A DNA stretch of 64,000 nucleotides from Primula veris (lineage: Eukaryota; Streptophyta; Magnoliopsida; Ericales; Primulaceae). Where the stretch lies: NCBI GenBank assembly GCA_963682055.1, contig OY821743.1:35388702-35452701 (forward strand), read 5' to 3'. Below, one piece after another: positions 47,177 through 59,900 of the stretch. A program made the translations under genes and the position numbers. Positions within the stretch are counted from its first letter, which is position 1. Each line of letters begins with the position of its first letter. The notes under the pieces were generated by a model. The model was not told the origin of the DNA and searched no databases. It saw only the letters and a list, made by a program, of their open reading frames with translations.

Positions 47177-49799
47177 TATATAAAGTTATTTTACGGAATA
47201 GGAGAAACTGAAACATTAAAAATTAAATATTTTGATCAAAATATATAGAAAAAATTAATTTTTTCATTAATACCTAGAATAAACAAACTGGTTCCACTGA
47301 GACTATAATAACTAGACACTATACTAGTTTGCCATCTAATTTCTAAGGCTATTTTGATAAGATATTTATTACAGTATATAAAATCGTAGCCGTCTATTTA
47401 AATCAAGTTAGTATGTTTAATTAACCTTTGAACTGGTTCTCATCACACTATAAAAAAAATAAAATTAGATCGCATACGGAAATAATGATAGATTTTATTT
47501 TTCAACGCTCTAATTAAAGACGGAATGACGACGGATTTTAATTTTACTAAAATATATTATCATTTAGTGATACAGGTGTAATAGATTTGACGGTCGGGTG
47601 ATTGAATTTATTTTTTTATAATGTCACTTATCATGACTAAGTTTTCCATATTTTGTTTCCACTACGGCCCAAAAAATAATGTGGTCATATTCACGTGTTA
47701 TGTTACGGCACATTTGAGTAACCAAACCAAAAATAGCATAAAACTTCTACTTCTTCATACCTGACTAATCTAGGTGGAAAATAGTATCACCGACATACTT
47801 TAGTTGCCATTTTTATGTTCAATTTCTTGATTTTGTGTGTGGAATGTGTCTGGTTTTGAATAGTCTTTAGTCCATGTCATAGTTACACTTTTCTACATTT
47901 TTTTTTTTAATCCAGCCACCACATATAAAGAAATAGATTATCCAGTCTATTACCGATGTATTAATTATACACAAGATATTGTAAGTTGGGTATAAATAAT
48001 ATGGTTAAAGAATCCATCAATGGTTCACTATAATATGGTATACTCAAATCGATGTGATGGAAAAGCCATCACCGGCATCGCTATATGGTACAGCTCCTTA
48101 ACCTATGTTGGTTCTTCGCTGCCAAACTCGGCCCATTTGACATGACCATAATCTGAGCTCGCTCTCCCCCATCCATTGGGAGTGGGTAGGGCCGGTCTTG
48201 AAGGTATGTAGATGGTCGGAGTGGACTAGGCGGAAAATAATTTTCCGAAATAAATAAAATGTATACCATGTTTTTTCGAGTTTTTTTTAAATAGGCAAAA
48301 AGAAAACAAAAATCAATAAGGCAACCACAAAAAAATAAAATTGGGCCGACTCTGGGAGTGGGGCACCAAGGAAAGTCTACGGATGTCCGACAAAGTCTAC
48401 AGTAAGTCATCGGAGATCCGTCGAATTGCATACCTATTATGCGAAAATCGATAGCTATTTGTGAAAGTACATACTAATCCTCGTCGTCGATCACAAGACG
48501 AGATGTTCAAACAAACTGGATGAGGTCATTAGAAGCCTAGTGAAGTGTATATCCATTTATGGAAGTGTTTATCTTTCATCCCGAAAAGCATGACTAATTT
48601 TTAACTTCGTCGAAAAACTTGGTCAGGGTTACAAATCTTTAACAAGCTAGTCCGAGGTCCCGTATGGGTATGGTATGGATTTTGATAAATGGGGTGTGCT
48701 GGTGTAGATATAAATGAATTTAGGATGATGATAGATAAAATAACACTTTTTAAAAGTAAATGTTTTGTCCAACACTTTGGTAATATAAATTGATTTCTCA
48801 TACCTTTATTTTTATTTTATTTTAAGTAACTAATCCAATTTATTAACAAAATAAAGGATTCATCAATGAGACAAAACCTTATGGTGATTATTAACACACA
48901 AAATCGATGAAACAACAGAAACAATTCAAACTCTCAATTACAATTGAATCCGACAACTGTAAAAGGAGAAAAAATGCTAATAAAAGCTATATCAAGAAAG
49001 CAAGGATATTAAGGAAAATGAGTTCAAAATCTCTTATTTCTCCTTATACCCTATAACCATATAACTCCCATTATATCACCAAGATCAAAATGATCTAAAG
49101 TGAGCTATTTTAACAACCATAATCCTCAAATTTCAATTTCTTTCGACACGGCTTAAACTAGCAACAAAACCCCAATTAGCAGCCTTTAAGAAACAAAAAA
49201 GTACAAGAGAATTAATGTAACAAAGAGGCTTAAATCTATTTCAAATCTTGACAAATTCAGCAACATGTCCTTTTTGCTTGTAAGACATGTCGTAGTGCAC
49301 CATGTACTAAGTGTACCTCGTATCTTTATTTTGTGAGGAGGCGATATAAGAATTTAAAGGTAACTACTCTCTCTTTAACATCATACTTTAGCTCCATTAG
49401 ATTCCTAAATCCAAAACATATCTCAAAATCCCAACCCCATATCATCATCGAACATACAACCTACCTCTGAAAGGTCGTCGTTGTTTGTTAATTCATTTAC
49501 AAGCAAAATGCGGTACACTTTCTTCTACATGAGTTTCATCAACTTTCTACGTCGGTCAGCGCCCGCCTCGTGTTCGAAGAGTGATCCGACGTCATGACCT
49601 TCATGTCTTCTAATTAGGGTCGGGTCAACTTGTTAATTATATAAACTGGAGTTATATACATAAACTGATGCTAATTTCTAAGTCCCCTAAGAATCGGTCA
49701 ATTTTATTTGTAAGAGCCGTCACAACTACAATTATCAAAATTGAAGCAGGAAACAAAAGTCAAAAAAAGAAATGTGAACAAAATTATACTCATTCCGTT

Positions 49800-51915
49800 T
49801 CAAATTGTTTATCCATCAAATCTGCATGTAGTTTGTGATGAACAAATAATTTGGAATGAAAATGTAAAATTTACACATGCAAAACAAAAGGCAGGAAGCG
49901 ATAAATGAAAACTTGATTTTTGAGAGTGGAAATGAGTCTTGTGTAGCTATGGTCATGACCCATTTAGTCTTGGGATTTGATGGACAAAAAATTTGAAACA
50001 AATATGTAAAATTTACACATGAAATAAAATGAGAAACGAAAATCGGGAAGCGAGAAATGAAAACTTGATTTTTGAGAGAAGAAACACGTCTCGTGTAGTT
50101 ATGGTCACAACATGACCCATTTAGTCTTGACCTTTGATCAACAAACAATTTGAAACGAATATGTAAAATTTACACATGAAATAAATCAAGAAAGGAAAAG
50201 CGAAGCGAGAAATGGAAACTTGATTTTTGAGAGTGGAAACGAGTCTCGTGAAACTATGGTCACAACATGACCCATTTAGTCTTGGGCTTTGATGGATAAA
50301 AAAATTATAAAATTTACACATGAAATAAAACGAGAAACGAAAATCAGGAAGCGAGAAATGGAAACTTGATTTTTGAGAGTGGAAAAGAGTCTCGTGTAGT
50401 TATGGTCACAACATGACCCATTTAGTCTTGTGCTTTGATGGACAAACAATTTGGAACAAAGATGTAAAATTTACATGTGAAATAAAACGAGAAACGAAAA
50501 CCGGAAAGAAAGAAATGGAAACTTGATTTTTGAGAGAGGAAACGAGTCTCGTGTAATTATGGTCACAACATAACCCATTTAGTTTTGATCTTTGATGGAC
50601 AAACAATTTGAAACAAAAATGTAAAATTTACACATGAAATAAAACGATAAAGGAAAAGGGGGAAGCGAGAAATGGAAACTTGATTTTTGAGAGTGGAAAC
50701 GAGTCTCGTGTAACTATGGTCACAACATGACCCATTTAGTCTTGGGTTTTGATGGACAAAAAATGTATAAATTTTACATGTGAAATAAAACGAGAAACGA
50801 AAAGCGGGAAGCGAGAAATGGAAATTTGATTTTTGAGAGTGGAAAAGAGTCTCGTGTAGTTATGGTCACAACATGACCCATTTAGTCTTGTGCTTTGATG
50901 GACAAACAATTTGGAACGAAGATGTAAAATTTACATGTGAAATAAAACGAGAAACGAAAATCGGAAAGAAAGAAATGGAAACTTGATTTTTGAGAGAGGA
51001 AACGAGTCTCGTGTAATTATGGTCACAACATAACCCATTTAGTCTTGACCTTTGATGGACAAACAATTTGAAATGAAGATGTAAAATTTACACATGAAAT
51101 AAAACGATAAAGGAAAAGCGGGAAGCGAGAAATGGAAACTTGATTTTTGAAAGTGGAAACGAGTCTCGTGTAACTATGGTCACAACATGACTCATTTAGT
51201 CTTGGACTTTGATGGACAAAAAATGTATAAAATTTACATGTGAAATAAAACGAGAAACGAAAAGCGGGAAGCGAGAAATGAAAACTTGATTTTTGAGAGT
51301 GGAAAAGAGTCTCGTGTAGTTATGGTCACAACATGACCCATTTAGTCTTGTGTTTTGATGGACAAACAATTTGAAATGAAGATGTAAAATTTACATGTGA
51401 AATAAAACGATAAACGAAAATCGAAAAGAAAGAAATGGAAACTTGATTTTTGAGAGAGGAAACGAGTCTCGTGTAATTATGGTGACATTTGATGGACAAA
51501 CAATTTGAAACGAAGATGTAAAATTTATACATGAAATAAAACGAAAAACGAAAATCGGAAAGCGAGAAATGAAAACTTTATTTTTGAGAGTGGAAACGAG
51601 TCTCATATAGTTATGGTCACAACATGACCATTTAGTCTTGGAATTTGATGGACAAACAATTTGGAACGAAGATGTAAAACATGAAATAAAACGAGAATCG
51701 AAAAGCGGGAGAAATGGAAACTTGATTTTTGAGAGAGGAAACGAGTCTCGTGTAGCTATGATCACAACATGACCCATTTAGTCTTGGACTTTGATGGACA
51801 AACAATTATGTAAAATTTATACGTGAAATAAAGTAAGAAACGAAAAGCGGAAAACGAGAAATGAAACGTGTAACTATGGTCACAACATAACCCATTTAGT
51901 CTTGGGCTGAATAGT
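49800..51915. repeat. Satellite-like tandem array, 146/157-bp units, 460-bp higher-order period
   Basis: About 13 units share TTTGATGGACAAACAATTT, ATGTAAAATTTACA-Y-RTGAAATAAAACGA, GAAACTTGATTTTTGAGAG, ACGAGTCTCGT and TATGGTCACAACATGACCC. The starts of GACAAACAAT-like words fall at about 49983, 50139, 50295, 50441, 50598, 50755, 50901, 51058, 51215, 51361, 51495, 51651 and 51797. From 50441 the spacings run 157, 157, 146, then 157, 157, 146, so a trimer of 460 bp repeats. Outside this core, units are about 134-156 bp. The minus-strand ORFs repeating every 460 bp (50406, 50866, 51326) are products of the array and not genes. The last unit is shortened and runs straight into the P2 promoter. Confidence 0.92.
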
Positions 51916-52122
51916 AACTATGGCCCCATAAGAATAGTAGTAGTATATAAAAATAAACAAAAATGTTATATATATATATATGTATATCAACGGCCAAGAT
52001 CTAATCTAACACCATATCAAAACCCTAATTTAAGAGCCGCATATATATAAACTTATTAATTCTCCCATTTTCTACAAAAAAAAAAAAAAAAACTCTCTCT
52101 CTGTAGAATCCTACATTTGCAA
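51903..52122 (+). promoter_or_regulatory. P2 gene promoter and first leader exon
   Basis: In order there are TGGGCT (51903-51908, a site II element), a telo-box AAACCCTAA (52020-52028), a TATA-like ATATATATAA (52041-52050) and a pyrimidine tract CTCTCTCTCT (about 52093-52102). Site II plus telo-box is the usual signature of plant ribosomal-protein promoters. A leader exon appears to end at 52122 (AA|GTAAGT), with its acceptor at TTAG/52925, six bases before the ATG, so the 5' UTR carries an intron of about 0.8 kb. The TGGGCT lies in the last satellite unit. Confidence 0.7.
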
Positions 52123-52309
52123 GTAAGTATAGATACATATATGTGTATATTTTGTGTAGTTTTTTTTTTTTGTTATGAACGATTTTACATGTGTTAATCA
52201 TTGAAAATGATATTGGAATTATATTATATTTCTATATTTTGCTATTTATATGCAAGTTTTGTGATCAGTTATGTAAAAATGATATTGAATTTTAGTAATT
52301 TATTTACAT

Positions 52310-52312
<3 letters not shown>

Positions 52313-52347
<35 letters not shown>
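52313..52347. repeat. (TA)n microsatellite in P2 leader intron
   Basis: An uninterrupted TA alternation of about 35 bases. Confidence 0.9.
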
Positions 52348-52352
<5 letters not shown>

Positions 52353-52930
52353 TGTTTGCAATAGGCAATTTAATACAGGACATTGGATTTTATTATAGGA
52401 AATGATATTAGAGCTTATTTTAAAGTGTATTTGGGCTTAATTATGGGAAATGATATTAAATTTTAGTCATTTATTTACATTATGGGTTTTGTCATAGAAA
52501 AATATACAATGTTTTTACAATTTAGAATTGGCCATTGTGTTTTTATTTTAGACTTGTTTGTAATATGATTTAGGATTTATTATTAAAAATGATATTGAAA
52601 TACTCGTTTACGTCTTTATATTATACGCACATTTGTTGTTCAAGTTATAATAAGCCCTTTTTGTCTACAATTTAGGATTAGTCATAGGAAATTATATAAT
52701 TCATTTACAAGCCAATAGGAAATTATTTACAATGACCCATTTTTTTTTGGGATTTTGGATTATTTATAGAAACTCTTCACTATTTATATGTCTTTGTAAT
52801 GTACAAGTTGTAATGAGCCTATTTACACATTATTTGGGATTTATTTACAATGCGACATTTTACATATTGTTAAGGATTGATTCTGGGTGATAATATTGAT
52901 ATATATTGTAATAATGATGTTTAGGGGAAA

Positions 52931-55234
52931 ATGAAGGTTGTGGCAGCTTATTTGTTGGCTGTTTTGGGTGGAAACGAAAGCCCTACCGCTAAAGATTTGA
53001 AGGGTGTTCTTGCTTCAGGTAATTATAATGCATTTCAGTTTATCGTTATCTTTTTTATTGACGTTTATATATACCCTCACACACATATATACATGTGTAT
53101 GTATGTGATGAAGTCTGAAGGACAGTGATTCAGCTGATGTTATTGTCGTTGTGAATATTGAACTGTGGTATGGTATGCATGTTGTGTGTTAATACGTGGT
53201 TTCTGTTATGTATGCGCTATGCAAACTATAAGCTTGAAACTTGATTGAGGATATTGCGAAGTAATTTTTCATGGTTTATGTGTGTTATGGAATGTATGAT
53301 CTTGAATCTTTAGTGGAGAATATCGGTTTAGTCTGGAAATGAACGTTTTATCAGTGTACATGGGCTTAATAAACTAAAATAAGAAAAGAATACTCCCTCT
53401 GTCCCTAATCTCTCCGTCCCTAATCTTATGTCCACTTTCATTATGATATACCTCACTTGTATTCAACAAAGTGGGCATAAGATTAGGGACGGAGGAGGGA
53501 GTATCAAAGAACTAGATAGTTCTGTAGTTTAAAGAATCTACTTTAAGGAAAAACCCAAGGTGTCCTACAAGACATAGTTTTAACGCTTAAAAGTCTTGTT
53601 TTAAGACCATCAGAATTGTGGAAATAGTTTTAGTAATTCGAAAATTGAGTCTCTATGGAAGTTGACATTAGTATACGAGTGTTAATTGCTCACTTCTTTT
53701 TGATAATGAACGAAATTTGTAATAAATTATGACTTCTTAGAAAAGTCCAAGATTTATCATACCTTCTTTTCTATTGGCGTTGTCATGTGTCTCTGGTATT
53801 GTGTGTTTGTTTTCTTAGATATTATTGGTTTTGATATGAGGTTGCACAGTGCTATTTGGGATTTCTGGAATGATTGTTTTTCATTTAGTTTACAATATTT
53901 AAAGTGTAGGTGACACTAGGTGTAGATTTGTTATGATTACCACTTGGACAGTCGGTCTTTTATATGAACTTGACTTCTATTGTTGGGTTATAAATAACCT
54001 GTCATGAGACTTTGGAAATGATATTTGGCGTTATTTCCTTTTAACAAGTGTATGTTATGTCTATTTGTTATTTGATTGCCTCAACACTTTTTGGATATAA
54101 CTTGAAACATGAATTTTCTTTTGGTTTTCAGCTGACAAGTAGATAAAAGCTAGTAGTAACCTGAACATTATTCCAAATTATTATTATGTGGCATGACTCC
54201 CTTCACTTCATTATAGATTTTTCTTTTGCTGAGGTCACATTATATTCAAGTACATGAGAATAATGTTAGTATATGTTGCATTGCCTGAACACTTCATTCT
54301 TAACTTAGTGGCATATTTTCTTCTGGCTCTGTTATCACTGTTTTTTGATGTACCTTGCTATCTTCTTCAGCTGGAATTTATAGAAAAGGAATAAATTTTT
54401 TTCCTTTTCCCCGTATGCAGTTGGTGTTGAGGCCGATGATGACAAGATTGAGCTTCTCTTGAAGGAACTTAAGGGAAAAGACATAACTGAATTGATTGCT
54501 TCTGGAAGGGAGAAGTTAGCTTCAGTTCCTGCTGGCGGTGGTGGTGGTGTTGCCGTATCTGCTGTGGCTGTTAGCGGTGGTGGTGGAGCTGCACCTGCTG
54601 CTGAGAAGAAAGAGGAGAAAGTAGAAGAGAAGGAAGAATCCGATGACGTAAGTTTTTATATTTATTTTATAGTCTGCTTATATATTTTCTCAAGTTTTTT
54701 CTCTCAGCACAATATCTGCAGCATTGTCTGATAACTGAGGTCTATGAAGTGGATCAGCTTTGTTTTCAGTTTTGTTAGCCAAACACTCTAGCTTTTCTTA
54801 CCATTAGCATTTTCCTGAAAATTCTTGCTTAATTACAGTACACAGCCACTTTCTATCTAAGATAATTTAATGGATATAAATGCTGTTGATTTAATCGTAT
54901 TACTGTAGTAACTTAGAAGCAACCTTTGGGGAAGAGTGAAAATTTGTTAAATGTTTTAGTTCCCTAATAACTGAAACCTTAAGAAGCTGCCATCTTATTC
55001 CTCCTGGTTTTTGAAAGCTAAAAATTTGTAAATATAGTTTTGCCGTAGATCTTAATGTTGCTAATCGAGAGTTGATTAATTTTAACTTTTTTTGTTTCCT
55101 CAATTTTCTCAACAAAGCTGCTGATATACGTGAACTTAATTATTTTTTAGAGTAGCTTTAGCCTTTATGTGCTTCTCTTATACTGTGTTTTGTGATTTCT
55201 ATTGCAGGATATGGGTTTCAGTCTTTTTGACTAA
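52931..55234 (+). CDS. RPP2: Cytosolic large-subunit acidic ribosomal protein P2
   Basis: P2 pairs with P1 and, with P0, forms the lateral stalk of the 60S subunit that recruits and activates elongation factors. Three coding exons (52931-53018, 54421-54647, 55208-55234) total 342 nt for 113 residues, the usual P2 length. The N-terminal dimerisation domain begins [15 protein letters not shown] and continues [20 protein letters not shown]. It is followed by the Ala/Gly hinge ([20 protein letters not shown]), a Lys/Glu-rich stretch ([15 protein letters not shown]) and the invariant C-terminal tail DDMGFSLFD, part of which is a separate 27-nt last exon. The [10 protein letters not shown] start distinguishes P2 from P1. 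Splice phases are consistent. It is tail-to-tail with SEC3. Confidence 0.96.
53393..53501. mobile_element. Small Stowaway-like MITE in P2 intron
   Basis: A 109-bp element with ends CTCCCTCTGTCCCTAATCT and the inverse AGATTAGGGACGGAGGAGGGAG, flanked by TA (53391-53392 and 53502-53503). The left end contains a short internal duplication of the terminal word (CTCTGTCCCTAATCT then CTCCGTCCCTAATCT). Confidence 0.85.
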
Positions 55235-56995
55235 ATATCTAAAACTGCAGACTCACAGAGTTTTGGTCCTCAAGTTACAACCCGGATAGTTTTTTGATAT
55301 ATTTTGTTGCAATTTCAAACCTTAAATTTTGTTAGAAGATTGTTGTGTTATGAACTTGGGATTTAGTTTGTCAAGACGGAGTTATCAATTATGTGATCTC
55401 TATTTTGGATTAATGTCTTGATTTTGCATTATGGGGTGATTATTTGTGAATGATTTTGTTTTTTTTCCCAAAAAAATTAGGGATTAATCACCGATGAAGG
55501 GTTGCTTCCCTTCTAGACGTTAGCAACGAAATCTGTTTTCAAAAACTAATGATATTCTTCAAAGAATATCATTCAATTCCTATCTCCATGTTTCAAGAGA
55601 GAACGAAAAAGTAATAGTTAAAACCTCTACTCCGTCCAGATACCTACTGGATTCAAGTTTCAAAATCCTTGTCTACTTTTGTTGCATGGATGCCATGTCA
55701 TCACTTAGTTCAGAGCCATTTCATTGCAAGTGTTTTAGCTACCATATATAGCCGACGTATTTATGTGGATGAAAGCGAGTAAAAGGTACATCGTGTAAAT
55801 CCTTGAGTAGCAGGACCAACTTTTCACTTACTATTATAGCTCAAACGAGCAACTTTTCACCAACTAATAGCACAAGGTTGTCACTGAGAAGCTTTAGTAA
55901 AGATTTCAAACCGGACACACCAAATCAACTCGTAAACCTCTCAATTTATTTTTCCTATATAATCAAATTTTATAGCAAAAATTGCCAAGCCCATCAACTT
56001 TGTCAAAATTTCAGTTAGAAATCGTTCAATTCCATGGAGAGGGAGTGCATCAGGTCAGTAAATTTCTTCTTAGCGAGATAATGTTATTGCATGAGTTGGT
56101 TGAATCAGTACTTTGACAAGGGATTGTATCGTATATTACCTATTGGGAAAAAAGAATCCTCGAGTTACCTCATGGGAAATAAAATTCCAATGTAATAATA
56201 CGTATTTGTAATTTTACCTATATTTTAGTTTACTCTATGCATACCCCTATTAAGGAATATGCAGGAAGTAGTAGATACTATTGAGACGACCCGTAGGCCT
56301 TGGTTGTAACATTCGCACCATTCAAACTTCCTCAATCTGAGTCTTCACTCCCTCCATAGCAAGATCTAACAAGGTTCATATTAAGACCCAATGCAATATC
56401 TGTAGCTATGGTGGATATATTATAGGACATTCTAGGTTGATTACTACTGGATATGTCCAAAAAGAAGTTTATTACTAGTAAGCAAGACGTATTTATATGA
56501 AAGGAAGCGAGGAAAAGGCAGATCCTTGTAAAAAGCTCAGGTAGCAGTAGTAGTTTTTGATTTATTATCAGCCCAAATGACGGACGCAACAAGTTCTCGT
56601 AAAACTACATCTGCTTAAGAAATTCACTCAACTAAAATCCAATCCAAGAAGAGCACGCAGAGAAGAACCTTATGAATGGTTATAATTTAATATTGAGCCA
56701 CCGTATACAGATAAAAATATACAGTATATCCTTGAGTTGTACAAATGAATAAAGGAGAAGAACGATGCAACAATATACACTATGCAACAATATACACCAA
56801 CTTCAAATTACAAAGCAGACAACGCTACCAATACACACACATAAGAGAATACATGATGAGACTCGAGGTCTATCTGATGTAGCATTTCAAGTGTCTAAAA
56901 CCTCTATAAAAATCAAATCGGGATAACTTAACAGAAGCAAAATAAGGAACAACTTTACATCATGGGGCTTTAGCTTTTTACAGGTACAGATTTCT
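55235..56995. other. Convergent spacer between P2 and SEC3
   Basis: It holds the two 3' UTRs and intervening DNA. A roughly 100-bp segment at about 55751-55850 (ACGTATTTATGTGGATGAAA...) has a diverged copy at about 56484-56585 (ACGTATTTATATGAAAGGAA...). No gene was recognised. Confidence 0.5.
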
Positions 56996-59900
56996 TTACA
57001 TGGATGCCAAGAGGTCTCCCATTTCGGCTACAGACGGGATGGTTTCTGAGGGATATATCTTGACAACAAGCTGTGCAAAACTTTCATACTTGTCCAAAAA
57101 TTCTTTCTGTTAAGAAGTACCAATAAAAGTTAAAACTTGGTAAAAATTATCAAATATGTTCTCAACCTCTATAGCTCGTTTAAATACAGAGTTTACTTGA
57201 TGCTGATAAAAAAGTTGGATTCAACGAGTTTAAAACTTCTAGCACTTCACCTTATTTTATAGAGAACAAAAGGCTATCTTAAAAGTTACAAATAGACAGG
57301 AGTGTAACTTAAAAAACCAAGTATACAACTTAACTAGACAGTGATGTATGGCAAATTCAAACTCTCAATACAAATGATTATCAATATTACTGCTAACCTA
57401 TGTACTTGTCCTCACAGTTCCTAAACTTCTATTTCTTTACCCAGTTACATTACAAATGAGAAACTTGAATCAAGGGAAGAGAAGAACACAGAAAGGCATA
57501 AAATTCACACTTTCGTGATTGTTAACAGAGTCCAATTTATAGATTTAGCAACATCAGGTTCAGATATTTGGTAATGAAAGTGTAGCATGGAATTGTTTTT
57601 TCAGTTTCTACTTATTGGAAGATTACCGCTCATGATCATGTCATGGTTGAGGGACAGATTACAAGATGTTTCCAAGATTCAACGCTCACTTCAATTTTAT
57701 TTTATTTTCCAACATATTGAATTCAAACCTAGTTGAGAAAAGGTTTCGTTGACAATACAGCCACTCTCTGTCTTTCTATTGGTCTTTACACCAAAACAGA
57801 AGACATTATCACCCTTGCACAATTAGGTATGAATTCAATCTTGATATTAAACCTACAAACAGTGTGAACATGTAATCAGATGACTATTATACCTTGCATT
57901 TGTCCCATAGAGAAGGCAACAACTCCTCTGAGGTTAAGTTCTTTTGCAATCTTTTATACATTGAACTGATGGACTTATCAACCTGTATAATACAGACCTA
58001 AGCATAAGCAGAGAATCTTTACATTCCAGTTGGTAAAGATCAAAACTATAACTGCAATGGGATTGTTTCTTTGCGTGATTATTTGGAACAATCAATTCAA
58101 TAATTTTCATATACAAAATAGAAACCCTGAACAATGACTTACCCCGGATAAACTGGATTTCACCACCTTTCTGAGGTCCATTTTCGATAACCCAAGCTGG
58201 AATGGGATCTGAAAATAGCAAGTAAGTTATGCATGACACGAAAATCATAAGGTAAAGCCACGCGTATTACTCTTCCAACCCAAGTATTTATAACCCAGTT
58301 TCGTAGCCTGACACAATCTTACAGACGACTCTAAAAATCAATAAATGGTATGCATATATGTGGTAAAGCGTCGTACACAACCAGTAGCACTAACCTCCTC
58401 AGACGTGATGGTGTACATTAAATCCTCGATTCTTTTGGCGAACTGGAAAAGGCGTTCAAATTGCTGTGAAAATAACGAGTCAACTTAGCAAACTCAAAAA
58501 CATTTTATTGACTGAGCACAAGTACATATCATTTAAACAAGAACCTGAACATGCACTTACATAATAAATGATCACACTTATATGCCGGGTACAAGCTAGT
58601 TCATAACTTTCACTAGCCTGGTGATAAAATTTTGCTAAAGTTTGAACGACATTGGCCAGATCATACAAGCTGCATTGCAGAAAGTCAGTATATCAGATGT
58701 AACTTGTAAGATAGTAATAACTCGACCACAAGAGATGTAAGTATGCATGCTGCTTATACCTATTCTCAAATGCTGGAAAGTAGTTGAACGTAAAATAACT
58801 CCAATATTTAATTACCTATTTTGAAATGCAGCATAGTTTTCTAAAAGCAAAATATCAGCATATTTTGGGTCTTGAGCTGCGACTTTTTCCAAAGTAACGA
58901 ACATAATGGTAACCTGTAAACATAAATATAAATATCTAAAGAAATGAACACTAATCATAGTTACATATTAAATCAGAACAAATAAATATAATTTTCCTAA
59001 AATACTACTTACGAACTTAGTGTATGCTTGGTCAACCAAATCTCTTGAATTTCCTTGAATGTAATGCTCCATGCGGGTAGCAAGAGTAGCAAATCTATCC
59101 AAAACAAATTAATCAATAATGGATGAAATGTGATCACAGTAACAACCGTCAAAACAGATAGACATGAAGTAAATAGTAAAACTAAAGATCACTGAGGGAC
59201 GATAGCGGGGAAATTCGAATTGCACTTTAACTGGTCAAATTCCAGAACGTAAAATCCAAGTGAAAAGTTACTGATGTAATCATAAATTCATAATAGCTAC
59301 TGAAGAATTTGCTTTTAAAAGACTAAGAAAAATATGATTAGTCATGTAAAACCAAAGGTATTTTCTACACTTGTCACCAAAGAGCTGTAAAGAAAGTTAA
59401 GGGGCTACAGAGACACAATATGCATCCACCTAAAACAGGTAACATTTGACCTTTTGCTATACGTTACACCGACTAAAAGCAGGAGAGACTACTATCAATA
59501 GGCATAGGAGGATTTCAAATTCCAACTTTATATGTGTAGAATATAAACATATTTCGTTAAATGAAAGCCAGATATAGATGATATAGATGAAAACGGTTAG
59601 GAGATCAAGTTCACCTCGGGATATAGGACAAGACACCAATTTGACGAACATTTCGCTCATTTCTTTCAATTTGGTGACAAGCTTCATCAACAAACTGTAA
59701 AACAGTGCAAGTCTCATTGTGTGCAGCTCAATAACACTGACCAAACAAAAGTCATATATATGCCTTGTTCGGTTGCAGCTTTTAAGCTCAGATATTTTGC
59801 TTATTTACTATTTATCTGGGCGGAATGTGGCTGACCTGCTTAGAAACTGAGGTTCTTTGGCTTTTTGGCCTGAAAAAAGCTACGAGTTTCAAGTTTGATG

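Larger units (their letters stand above)
44614..49799. other. Gene-free region between AOS and the satellite array
   Basis: It holds a MITE (45985), a truncated CACTA-like end (47003), an (AT)n tract (47131) and a higher-GC stretch at 48.05-48.45 kb that contains a 116-codon minus-strand ORF I do not recognise. Near 49.2-49.3 kb a minus-strand frame reads MVHYDMSYKQKGHVAEFVKI before a stop, but no upstream coding sequence supports it. Confidence 0.4.

Noticed and set aside
48081..48431. 116-codon minus-strand ORF as a gene
   Set aside because: No recognisable motif, low-complexity hydrophobic middle from an A/T-rich stretch, and no neighbouring exon. The GGGCCGGTCTTGAAGGTATG word inside looks more like decayed transposon.
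49230..49640. Possible C-terminal exon reading MVHYDMSYKQKGHVAEFVKI on the minus strand
   Set aside because: Only 20 codons are open, with a stop just upstream and no compatible acceptor or preceding exon.
49816..51777. Series of 66-128-codon minus-strand ORFs with repeated FISRFPIFV-like text as a protein family
   Set aside because: They recur every 460 bp in step with the satellite period and are translated tandem repeat.
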